Positions 1 through 5,009 of a stretch of DNA of 5,009 nucleotides are shown piece after piece. This DNA is from Cyclobacteriaceae bacterium (GTDB lineage: Bacteria > Bacteroidota > Bacteroidia > Cytophagales > Cyclobacteriaceae). The position numbers and the translations under genes are program-made. The notes beneath the pieces are model-generated. The model ran no database searches, was not told the DNA's origin, and was given only the letters and a program-made list of their open reading frames with translations. Location of the stretch: positions 1-5,009 of the forward strand of contig DAOVVI010000207.1 of assembly GCA_030637245.1 (NCBI GenBank). Direction: 5' to 3'. How positions within the stretch are numbered: the first letter of the stretch is position 1; each line of letters begins with the position of its first letter.

Positions 1-1326
1 AAACATGCTTCCCTTCCCATGGATTCTCCTAAGGATAACAGCAGTATATTGTCGCTGGATTATGGGATCAGGAACATCGGCGACAAGCTGTCCAGTATCA
101 ACGCCAAAGCATATTATACATATGTGGACCATCTGATGACCAATGAAGACAGGCCCAGTTTCAAAATGGTTGACGCCCAATCTCCGGTTAACTCAACCAC
201 TTATGGGGGAAGACTGGAATTGGGTTTGAAAGCCTCCAACAAATCGATCGTTTTTGTAGGAATGGATCTGCGATCTGTGGCAAAAGACGGAGTTCGAAAT
301 AGAATCGTAAAAATGATGAATGGAAATCCATTGGATCCACCAAAGGAATTTACAGACCTTATCTGGCAGGATTCATGGTTAAATGACATTGGATTATTCT
401 CAGAAGCCAATTTTTTATTGAATGAAAATTGGGATTTGCTGGTTGGTGGAAGATTGGATTATATAAAATCTGGCGCAAATAATCCTGCCCCTGATTTTGA
501 AGCGCTCTATGGAGAAATCGATCCCGACGCTGAATTAAACGTAAGTCTGACATCAAGTATTAATTACAACTTTGGCGAAAATGGACTTTTGCAGCTTTCC
601 CTTGGCCGTGGGCAACGCGCTGCTGAATTATTGGAACGCTATATCAATCATTTCACAGTAGGTATGGATGCCTATGAATATGTCGGAGACCCTAACCTGA
701 AATCTGAAATTAATAATCAGGCGGACCTCACACTTAAGAACATAAACGGCAAATTTTATTGGAGCGCCAATGTATTTTATTCATACATGCAAAATTATAT
801 CACCGCAATCGTTGATGAATCGCTGCCAAGAAAGTATATGCCAGGTACAGAGCCGCTTTATGCCAAAAGGTTTGTCAATATAGACAAGTCATGGCAAACA
901 GGTTTTGATTTGGAATTAGGCTATTACTTTACCAAAGATTTTTCAGGTATGATTGGAGCGTTTTATACCCATGCCCAAAATGAGGACTTCAATGAGCCAT
1001 TGGCTGAAATTCCTCCCTTAACAGGTTTGATTTCCATTAAATATGAAAAAGAGAAATATTGGACAGAATTCAAAGGAAGGTTTGTGGCAGAACAGGATAG
1101 GGTATCCGAATCGTTTAATGAATCCGAAACGCCAGGTTTCAACGTTTTTGATCTGATGGCCGGATATTCACCAATTAAAAATATAGATATAAATTTTGCA
1201 TTGAAGAATATTTTCAATGCCAACTACTACGAACACCTATCCAGACCTTACCAAAACCAAAGTGAGACAGGTATGTTTTATGAACCGGGAAGATCGTTTA
1301 GAATCGGGCTAAAACTTAGGTTTTAG
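1..1326 (+). CDS. TonB-dependent outer-membrane receptor, C-terminal part (5' end outside window)
   Basis: This is the beta-barrel part of a TonB-dependent receptor, which takes up a metal chelate, vitamin or oligosaccharide across the outer membrane using energy from TonB-ExbBD. The frame is open from base 1 (KHASLPMDSPKD...), so the ATG at 19 is probably internal; 441 residues are visible. Barrel traits seen are alternating aromatic/polar strands, a GDPNLKSE turn at visible residues 229-236 (typical of these receptors), the late-strand signature LKNIFNANYYEHLSRPY at 401-417, and a C-terminal strand ending in phenylalanine (GLKLRF), the usual signal for outer-membrane assembly. The signal peptide, TonB box, plug and first strands must lie upstream. 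No SusD-like partner follows, so a SusC-type glycan transporter is less likely. The PMDSPKD stretch faintly recalls copper or siderophore receptors, but the substrate cannot be read from this fragment. The stop is TAG, followed by a hairpin terminator. Confidence 0.93.
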   Translation, partial: KHASLPMDSPKDNSSILSLDYGIRNIGDKLSSINAKAYYTYVDHLMTNEDRPSFKMVDAQSPVNSTTYGGRLELGLKASNKSIVFVGMDLRSVAKDGVRNRIVKMMNGNPLDPPKEFTDLIWQDSWLNDIGLFSEANFLLNENWDLLVGGRLDYIKSGANNPAPDFEALYGEIDPDAELNVSLTSSINYNFGENGLLQLSLGRGQRAAELLERYINHFTVGMDAYEYVGDPNLKSEINNQADLTLKNINGKFYWSANVFYSYMQNYITAIVDESLPRKYMPGTEPLYAKRFVNIDKSWQTGFDLELGYYFTKDFSGMIGAFYTHAQNEDFNEPLAEIPPLTGLISIKYEKEKYWTEFKGRFVAEQDRVSESFNESETPGFNVFDLMAGYSPIKNIDINFALKNIFNANYYEHLSRPYQNQSETGMFYEPGRSFRIGLKLRF

Positions 1327-1340
1327 AATTTAAAAAAAAT

Positions 1341-1379
1341 AAATCAGTTGGTTAAATATGATTAATCATCTGGTTTTTT
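1341..1379 (+). terminator. Rho-independent-type terminator of the TonB-dependent receptor gene
   Basis: An inverted repeat starts 14 bases after the receptor stop codon. AAATCAG (1341-1347) pairs with CTGGTTT (1370-1376), and TGGTTAA (1349-1355) pairs with TTAATCA (1362-1368). There is one T-T mismatch, two G-T wobbles and a six-base loop. A run of six T (1374-1379) overlaps the 3' foot of the stem. An A-run (1332-1339) precedes the stem and could pair with T in the opposite direction. The stem is AT-rich, so its strength is uncertain, but position and shape fit a terminator separating the receptor from the downstream DUF1080 gene. Confidence 0.7.
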
Positions 1380-1422
1380 CTTATCTTTCTAATTATAACC
1401 ACTGTATATCTAAAAATCCAAA

Positions 1423-2214
1423 ATGAAAAAGCTGTTAAAAAATTCAATCCTTGTATTAGTATCAATTTCAATGCTTGTGATTTTCATGGGAATGATGTCC
1501 ACATTGAAAGAAAAAGTTGGCGTTGGCACAAAAGCCCCTAAAAAAGCTGAAATCCTTTTTGACGGATCGCGGGAAATGCTGGATGAAATATGGACTTACT
1601 GGGAAGGCCCAAGATTCTCTTCTGAGCTGCCTATAAAATGGGAAATCGAAGATGATCCGATTGGGGATGGCACTGTGGTTAACAGTAATGATCCTCATGC
1701 ATTGGGCGGAAAATATGGAACCGCTGACATCGTGACCAAAAAGAAATATCGTGATTTCAGATTGCATGTGGAGTTTTTAGTAGTAAAACCAGGAGGAAAT
1801 AGCGGGCTTTATCTTCAAAATCGCTATGAAGTCCAGATTTTAGACGGCGACAAAACCAAGCACGGTATGGGTGCTGTGATCAATGAAACCGAATCTCCAT
1901 ATCACGCCTACAAAGGTGTTGGAAAATGGAATGCTTACGACGTCAAGTTTCGCGCTGCACGGTTCGAAAATGGTCAGCGGACAGAAAAAGCCCTGGTGAC
2001 CGTTTATTTCAACGGACAAAAGGTGCATACTAATGTACCAATCAACCAGGTATGGGGCGGCGCCAATTCCGGACTGGATGGTGGCAATGATGGTGGCAAA
2101 GGCATTACAGATACTCCGGGAGGAATAAAACTCCAGGCAGAAGGTTACGATGTACTTTACAAAAATATCTGGATTACTGAATTGGATCTCAAAAAAGCTG
2201 ATACTAATTTTTAG
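1423..2214 (+). CDS. Secreted or membrane-anchored DUF1080 protein (3-keto-disaccharide hydrolase family)
   Basis: This 263-residue protein matches the DUF1080 / 3-keto-disaccharide hydrolase family, a concanavalin-like beta-sandwich common in Bacteroidota and Planctomycetes and linked to 3-keto-glycoside breakdown. Residues 1-26 form a basic-then-hydrophobic export signal (MKKLLKNSILVLVSISM...) with no lipobox cysteine, so it is either cleaved or kept as an anchor. Family landmarks are LFDG at 45-48, the strand KYRDFRLHVEF at 108-118, the conserved core NSGLYLQNRYEVQILD at 126-141, AYDVKFRAARF at 171-181, VTVYFNGQKVHTNV at 192-205 and the closing GIKLQAEGYDVLYKNIWI at 234-251. A Gly/Asn/Asp-rich segment lies at 212-234. 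Many family members have a histidine in the closing motif (LQxHG), where this protein reads LQAEG. The ATG follows an A-rich leader without a Shine-Dalgarno. A hairpin terminator starts 7 bases past the stop. The substrate is not inferable. Confidence 0.92.
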   Translation: MKKLLKNSILVLVSISMLVIFMGMMSTLKEKVGVGTKAPKKAEILFDGSREMLDEIWTYWEGPRFSSELPIKWEIEDDPIGDGTVVNSNDPHALGGKYGTADIVTKKKYRDFRLHVEFLVVKPGGNSGLYLQNRYEVQILDGDKTKHGMGAVINETESPYHAYKGVGKWNAYDVKFRAARFENGQRTEKALVTVYFNGQKVHTNVPINQVWGGANSGLDGGNDGGKGITDTPGGIKLQAEGYDVLYKNIWITELDLKKADTNF

Positions 2215-2220
2215 TTACAT

Positions 2221-2253
2221 AAACCTGACAGGTTTCGAAAACCTGTCAGGTTT
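2221..2253. repeat. Left RAYT-flanking palindromic hairpin (REP-like)
   Basis: This is a perfect 15-bp inverted repeat: AAACCTGACAGGTTT (2221-2235) and AAACCTGTCAGGTTT (2239-2253) with loop CGA. Each arm is itself a palindrome around its central base (AAACCTG / CAGGTTT), so the half-site occurs four times. It lies 2 bases from the stop codon of the minus-strand transposase gene and is matched by a near-identical hairpin at 2861-2893. Family knowledge: REP-associated tyrosine transposases recognise and spread short imperfect palindromes of this kind, usually in intergenic DNA. That this hairpin is the enzyme's substrate is inferred from its position. Confidence 0.88.
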
Positions 2254-2256
2254 TTT
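2221..2256 (+). terminator. Probable rho-independent terminator of the DUF1080 gene, formed by the left hairpin
   Basis: Read on the plus strand, the perfect 15-bp stem starting 7 bases after the DUF1080 stop codon is followed directly by T-rich sequence (six T at 2251-2256, partly inside the stem foot). That is the classical intrinsic terminator layout. The same DNA is half of the repeat pair around the transposase, so the element may serve both roles. On the minus strand it lies just after the transposase stop and could terminate that transcript as well, although the stretch beyond the stem there is TTTATGTAAC rather than a longer T-run. Confidence 0.7.
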
Positions 2257-2834
2257 CAATCAAACACACTTTTAAGGTGTTCGATCCTTTCATGCACTTT
2301 TTTAAACTGATCGGCATCACCGAACCAATCGATTACTTCACTATAATTTAATTTATCAGAGTTATTTTTAGATAACTGGTGAATAGAACTATATGGCCAG
2401 TCATAAATATTTTTAACAAACCCATGCTTTATCGGATTGTTGTGGATATATAATATCAACTGAGTGAAATAGGAATCATTTTCGACTTCCTTGAATTTAA
2501 ACGGTCGTTGAAACAAACTACCATTCCGTCCATACATTTTGTTGAACGCTTTTGAATATGAATTAAATAAACGACCAAATTGATTGCTTAAAATTTTTTT
2601 CGGTTTTTTAATTTTTTCAGATTTAATATTATTTGTAATTTCTAATTCACTTCTTATTCTTACCATTAAATGGAAATGATTGGGCATTAACACAAAGGCA
2701 AAAGTTTCTGCTATGGGGTCGATATATCTAAAATATTTATCAAGGAAGAAGTTGTAATTCTCATCAGATCTAAAAAGGTTATCCTCACCATTGGCTATAT
2801 TGTAAATGTGGTAAACTGTAGATGGAGAAAGCAT
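2256..2834 (-). CDS. REP-associated tyrosine transposase (RAYT; Y1/HUH family)
   Basis: The 192-residue protein is a single-domain Y1 transposase of the IS200/TnpA-REP class, which nicks single-stranded DNA at hairpins and forms a 5'-phosphotyrosine link. The N-terminus VYHIYNIANGEDNLF (7-21) is the first strand of the fold. The metal-binding HUH motif is LMPNHFHLMV (49-58, His53 and His55). A conserved block GSLFQRPFKFKEV lies at 105-117. The helix LYIHNNPIKHGFV (128-140) carries the likely nucleophile Tyr129, and DWPYSS (145-150) follows. All expected residues are present with no frameshift, so the enzyme looks intact. Length is normal for the family. A lysine-rich linker at 71-81 is encoded by three A-runs. 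The gene is more AT-rich than ffh and the DUF1080 gene, in keeping with acquisition. The ATG has no Shine-Dalgarno. It is co-directional with ffh, 67 bases downstream. Confidence 0.94.
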   Translation of the reverse strand: MLSPSTVYHIYNIANGEDNLFRSDENYNFFLDKYFRYIDPIAETFAFVLMPNHFHLMVRIRSELEITNNIKSEKIKKPKKILSNQFGRLFNSYSKAFNKMYGRNGSLFQRPFKFKEVENDSYFTQLILYIHNNPIKHGFVKNIYDWPYSSIHQLSKNNSDKLNYSEVIDWFGDADQFKKVHERIEHLKSVFD

Positions 2835-2846
2835 TTGAGTCTATTA

Positions 2847-2854
2847 CAAATCTA
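2847..2854 (-). promoter_or_regulatory. Candidate Bacteroidota -7 promoter box upstream of the transposase gene
   Basis: On the minus strand these bases read TAGATTTG, an exact match to the Bacteroidota -7 consensus TAnnTTTG, 12 bases before the transposase ATG. No convincing TTTG -33 box is found at the right distance; that region is occupied by the right hairpin. The predicted leader would be only about 6 bases. An 8-base motif with two free positions occurs by chance in AT-rich DNA, so this is tentative. Confidence 0.25.
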
Positions 2855-2860
2855 ATGGCT

Positions 2861-2893
2861 AAACATGACAGGTTTTTGAAACCTGTCATGTTT
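2861..2893. repeat. Right RAYT-flanking palindromic hairpin (REP-like)
   Basis: A perfect 15-bp inverted repeat: AAACATGACAGGTTT (2861-2875) and AAACCTGTCATGTTT (2879-2893) with loop TTG; a flanking T/A pair (2860, 2894) extends the stem to 16 bp. Compared with the left hairpin, the fifth base of the first arm is A instead of C and its partner in the second arm is T instead of G, so pairing is preserved. It starts 8 bases past the ffh stop codon and lies 26 bases before the transposase ATG. On the minus strand no long T-run follows the stem, so it is a weaker candidate terminator for ffh than the left hairpin is for the DUF1080 gene. Confidence 0.88.
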
Positions 2894-2901
2894 AAATATG
2901 T

Positions 2902-4233
2902 CTACCTCCCAAAAGGATTTATATTGGCTAACGCTCTTTTGCCTCCACCCATTTTGTTCATGGTTTTCATAAGCTTTCGCATATCGGCGAACTGTTTCAT
3001 CAGGCTGTTGACCTGCTGAATGTTGGTACCACTTCCGGTTGCAATTCTTTTTCTTCTGCTGCCATTAATAATGTCCGGATTGGCTCTTTCCTTTTTGGTC
3101 ATTGATTTGATGATCGCCTCAATTGGTTTGAAAGACTCATCATCCACATCAAGCCCTTTCATCGCTTTACCCATGCCAGGAATCATACCAACCAGATCTT
3201 TGATATCACCCATTTTTTTGATCTGTTCCAGTTGAGAAAGGAAATCATCAAAATTGAACTGATTCTTTCGAATCTTTTTATTGAGGCGCATGGCCTCATC
3301 CTCATCAAAGTTTTGCTGGGCACGCTCCACAAGAGAGACCACATCTCCCATACCGAGAATCCGCTTGGCCATACGATCCGGATGGAATATATCGATGGCA
3401 TCCATTTTCTCTCCGGAACTTATGAACTTTATCGGTTTTTCTACCACATTCCGGACAGAAAGTGCAGCGCCACCTCGTGAGTCGCCATCAAGTTTGGTAA
3501 GAACAACTCCATCAAAATTTAAACGCTCATTGAAAGATTTGGCTGTGTTCACTGCATCCTGACCAGTCATCGAATCAACCACAAACAGTGTTTCTGTTGG
3601 TTTCAAGGCATCTTTGAGAGAAGCGATTTCATTCATCATCTCTTCATCCACAGCCAATCGCCCAGCCGTATCTACAATTAATACTTTCTTTCCATTCGAT
3701 TTGGCATGAGTTATGGCATTTTTAGCAATTTTTACCGCATCTTTATTTTCAGGTTCTGCGTAAACTTCTACGCCTATCTGTTCCCCGAGTACTTTCAACT
3801 GATCGATAGCAGCCGGTCTGTAAATATCACAAGCGGCCAACAGAACTTGTCTGCCTTGCTTTTTTAAAAGACTGGCAAGTTTACCGGCAAAGGTTGTTTT
3901 ACCTGAACCCTGAAGACCGGAGATCAAAACGACCGCAGGATCACCCTTTACATCTATATCGACTTTTATGCCACCCATGAGCTCTGCGAGCTTTTCCTGG
4001 GTGATTTTCACCAACAGTTGACTCGGCGAAACTGAAATGAGCACGTTTTGTCCTAATGCATCTTCCCTAATCTTGTCTGTAACTTCCTTAGCCACCTTGT
4101 AATTCACATCCGCATCAATTAACGCTCTTCGGATTTCTTTTACAGTTTTGGCTACATTTATCTCCGTTATACTTCCCTGCCCTTTTAGGGTCTTAAACGC
4201 CTGATCTAACTTGGTACTTAAATTGTCGAACAT
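2902..4233 (-). CDS. ffh: Signal recognition particle protein Ffh (SRP54 GTPase)
   Basis: Ffh binds SRP RNA and the signal sequences of nascent chains, and docks with FtsY to deliver ribosomes to SecYEG or YidC. The 443 residues are full length for bacterial Ffh. The N domain is a helical bundle at about 1-90, including EIRRALIDADVNYKVAKEV at 33-51. The G domain at about 98-296 shows the P-loop GLQGSGKTT (106-114), the SRP insertion-box motif DIYRPAAIDQL (136-146), DTAGR (188-192), TKLDG (246-250), the DSRGGAALS loop (251-259) and SGEKMDAIDIFHPDR (273-287). The M domain runs from about 325, with the methionine-rich signal-binding region GMIPGMGKAM (349-358) and the RNA-binding motif GSRRKRIATGSG (391-402). 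The C-terminus is NINPFGR. The start ATG gives the conserved beginning MFDNLSTKLDQAF; there is no Shine-Dalgarno. No key residue is missing. It is transcribed divergently from the gene at 4581. Confidence 0.98.
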   Translation of the reverse strand: MFDNLSTKLDQAFKTLKGQGSITEINVAKTVKEIRRALIDADVNYKVAKEVTDKIREDALGQNVLISVSPSQLLVKITQEKLAELMGGIKVDIDVKGDPAVVLISGLQGSGKTTFAGKLASLLKKQGRQVLLAACDIYRPAAIDQLKVLGEQIGVEVYAEPENKDAVKIAKNAITHAKSNGKKVLIVDTAGRLAVDEEMMNEIASLKDALKPTETLFVVDSMTGQDAVNTAKSFNERLNFDGVVLTKLDGDSRGGAALSVRNVVEKPIKFISSGEKMDAIDIFHPDRMAKRILGMGDVVSLVERAQQNFDEDEAMRLNKKIRKNQFNFDDFLSQLEQIKKMGDIKDLVGMIPGMGKAMKGLDVDDESFKPIEAIIKSMTKKERANPDIINGSRRKRIATGSGTNIQQVNSLMKQFADMRKLMKTMNKMGGGKRALANINPFGR

Positions 4234-4580
4234 ATAGATGAAATTTTTGCAAAAATAATAGAAATATATTTATCGGTTGGCATTATTACAATGTATGTGT
4301 CATTTTGATTAAATTGGTAGAAGTTTCAGATAAAATCAATGATTCTACCATGAAATTGATTGGGGAGAAAAGACGGATGACCGGAGTGAGAATACGGGAG
4401 GCAGAAATTGATCTTCAGACTTCAAAATCTTCAATATTTCCATTGAAAAATATTTATTCTAAACCGATCAATTAAGTGTACGGATTTGATACATGTATTT
4501 TGCCAATAATAGCGTGACGGTACATACTGGGTGATGGCATATATTTTGATAAATCATAATATCTTTAACTTAATTAGGCT
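4234..4580. other. Intergenic region between divergent ffh and DUF2807 genes
   Basis: No convincing gene lies in these 347 bases; they should hold promoters for both flanking genes. Visible structure: an 8-bp inverted repeat TGGTAGAA (4315-4322) / TTCTACCA (4343-4350) with a 20-base gap; a locally GC-richer patch at about 4362-4404; three CTTCA copies at 4413, 4420 and 4429, a degenerate low-complexity repeat; and a 10-bp palindrome ATACATGTAT (4489-4498). TATATTTTG (4540-4548) is close to, but one base longer than, the TAnnTTTG box and could be the -7 element of the gene at 4581. A 41-codon frame (4350-4475, +) was judged non-coding. No tRNA or SRP RNA signature was recognised. Confidence 0.5.
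4250..4257 (-). promoter_or_regulatory. Candidate -7 promoter box of ffh
   Basis: The minus strand reads TATTTTTG here, matching the Bacteroidota -7 consensus TAnnTTTG, 16 bases before the ffh ATG. This would give a leader of about 10 bases. About 19 bases further upstream there is no clear TTTG -33 element. The position, directly upstream of a housekeeping gene, is reasonable, but the surrounding DNA is AT-rich and the match could be chance. Confidence 0.3.
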
Positions 4581-5009
4581 ATGAAAAAGAAATTATTTTC
4601 ACAAACATTTACTTTCCTCTTCGTCATTTTAGCTATTGCAGCTTTTGCGGATGACAAAATTGAAAAAACGTATAATATCGAAGATTTCACAAAGATTTAT
4701 CTGAAAGGTCCATACGAAGTCCATCTCAGACAGACATCCAAATGCGGATTGACCATAGTAGCAAAAGATGAATATTTCGAAAAGTTGGATGTATCATCAA
4801 GCGGTGGCGAATTGCAAATAGAATTAGAAGGGAAAAACTATAAAAAGACCAGGGCGATCGAATTGTATATTAATTTTAAAAACCTGGAAAAAATAGACAT
4901 CGAAGGGGCGGTTGATCTGCAGTGTGAAAACCAAATAAAAACGGACAATTTAAAGTTGGAATTCGATGGCGCCGGAAATGTGGAATTAAATATTAACACA
5001 AACAAAATT
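4581..5009 (+). CDS. Secreted DUF2807 (head GIN domain) protein, N-terminal part (3' end outside window)
   Basis: The first 143 residues of a gene that runs off the right edge. Residues 1-23 are a Sec signal peptide: a KKK start, a hydrophobic core FLFVILAIAA, and a likely type I cleavage after AFA (21-23), before DD. The mature part fits DUF2807, the putative auto-transporter adhesin head GIN domain, a parallel beta-solenoid-like fold common in secreted Bacteroidota proteins: EDFTKIYLKGPYEVHLRQ (34-51), a VAKDEYFEKLDV segment (60-71), GELQIELEG (76-84), then the repeat turns NLEKIDIEGAVDLQ (101-114) and NLKLEFDGAGNVELNI (123-138), each with the I-x-G or D-G-A-G pattern. The family's molecular role is unknown; cell-envelope or surface location is inferred from the signal. 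The start is chosen because it gives the signal peptide, and an upstream stop is close (TAG at 4575). Full-length relatives are usually about 200-250 residues, so perhaps half is visible. Confidence 0.9.
   Translation, partial: MKKKLFSQTFTFLFVILAIAAFADDKIEKTYNIEDFTKIYLKGPYEVHLRQTSKCGLTIVAKDEYFEKLDVSSSGGELQIELEGKNYKKTRAIELYINFKNLEKIDIEGAVDLQCENQIKTDNLKLEFDGAGNVELNINTNKI

Larger units (their letters stand above)
2221..2893 (-). mobile_element. RAYT cassette: Y1 transposase gene bounded by two matched hairpins
   Basis: A 673-bp unit consists of a single-gene HUH/Y1 transposase with one hairpin at each end. The hairpins share 13 of 15 bases in each arm or better and are placed asymmetrically: 2 bases from the gene's 3' end and 26 bases from its 5' end. 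No terminal inverted repeats of the DDE type and no target-site duplication were seen, as expected for HUH enzymes that cut single-stranded DNA. The cassette sits between the convergent 3' ends of the DUF1080 gene and ffh, interrupting neither. Whether the unit moves as a whole, or the gene is resident and only the hairpins multiply (as known for REP systems), cannot be decided from one locus. Confidence 0.6.

Noticed and set aside
19..21. ATG at 19 as the true start of the TonB-dependent receptor.
   Set aside because: The frame is open to base 1, no signal peptide follows the ATG, and the plug domain is missing, so the gene clearly begins upstream of the window.
201..556. Minus-strand open frames opposite the TonB-dependent receptor.
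   Set aside because: They have no domain or leader and lie fully antisense to a clear beta-barrel coding sequence.
2221..2893. The two hairpins considered as a CRISPR-like array or as DDE-type insertion-sequence ends.
   Set aside because: There are only two copies, 608 bases apart with a gene between, so there are no spacers. The enzyme is an HUH/Y1 transposase, which does not use DDE-type terminal repeats or make target duplications.
2902..3562. Several open frames on the plus strand and in another minus-strand frame across the ffh 3' half.
   Set aside because: They overlap the strongly conserved Ffh M and G domains antisense or out of frame and encode no recognisable protein; they are shadows of ffh.
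4362..4404. GC-richer patch considered as a small RNA, such as SRP RNA next to ffh, or a riboswitch.
   Set aside because: The conserved SRP RNA tip (GGAAGCAGC-like loop) is absent and no stable long stem could be traced by eye.
4350..4475. A 41-codon plus-strand frame starting MKLIGEKRRM and ending KNIYSKPIN, open upstream to 4242.
   Set aside because: It contains a degenerate CTTCA repeat, its ATG lies inside an inverted repeat, it has no recognisable domain, and its upstream open stretch has no other ATG. It looks like chance in a control region; conservation in relatives would be needed to support it.

Overview
The window looks like a chromosomal segment of a Bacteroidota bacterium, most plausibly a Cytophagales-like lineage. 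The lineage is inferred from gene content and style; no marker gene here fixes it. The pointers are a TonB-dependent outer-membrane receptor, a secreted DUF1080 (3-keto-disaccharide hydrolase family) protein, a DUF2807 (head GIN) secreted protein, A-rich rather than Shine-Dalgarno leaders, a REP-associated tyrosine transposase of a type common in this phylum, and two TAnnTTTG-like promoter boxes. By eye the DNA is moderately AT-rich, and the transposase gene is clearly more AT-rich than its neighbours.

Layout, left to right. Bases 1-1326 (+) hold the C-terminal 441 residues of a TonB-dependent receptor whose start lies outside the window, followed by a hairpin terminator (1341-1379). Bases 1423-2214 (+) encode a secreted or membrane-anchored DUF1080 protein. 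Bases 2221-2893 form a compact cassette: a transposase gene on the minus strand (2256-2834) lies between two near-identical 15-bp-stem hairpins (2221-2253 and 2861-2893). Bases 2902-4233 (-) encode a complete Ffh, the protein GTPase of the signal recognition particle. A 347-bp non-coding stretch separates it from the divergently transcribed gene at 4581 (+), which encodes a DUF2807 secreted protein cut off by the window's right edge.

The genes do not form one pathway. The receptor and the DUF1080 protein are both envelope or secreted nutrient-related proteins in the same orientation, but the terminator between them argues against tight co-transcription. Ffh is housekeeping: it delivers nascent membrane and secreted proteins to the translocon. 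The transposase cassette sits between the convergent 3' ends of the DUF1080 gene and ffh, where it breaks no gene.

The most interesting structure is the pair of hairpins around the transposase. They differ by a compensatory C-G to A-T pair change that keeps the long hairpin and breaks the internal symmetry of each arm. The left hairpin is followed by a T-run and probably also terminates the DUF1080 gene. This is best explained as a REP/RAYT-type system, a known class, rather than a wholly new one.
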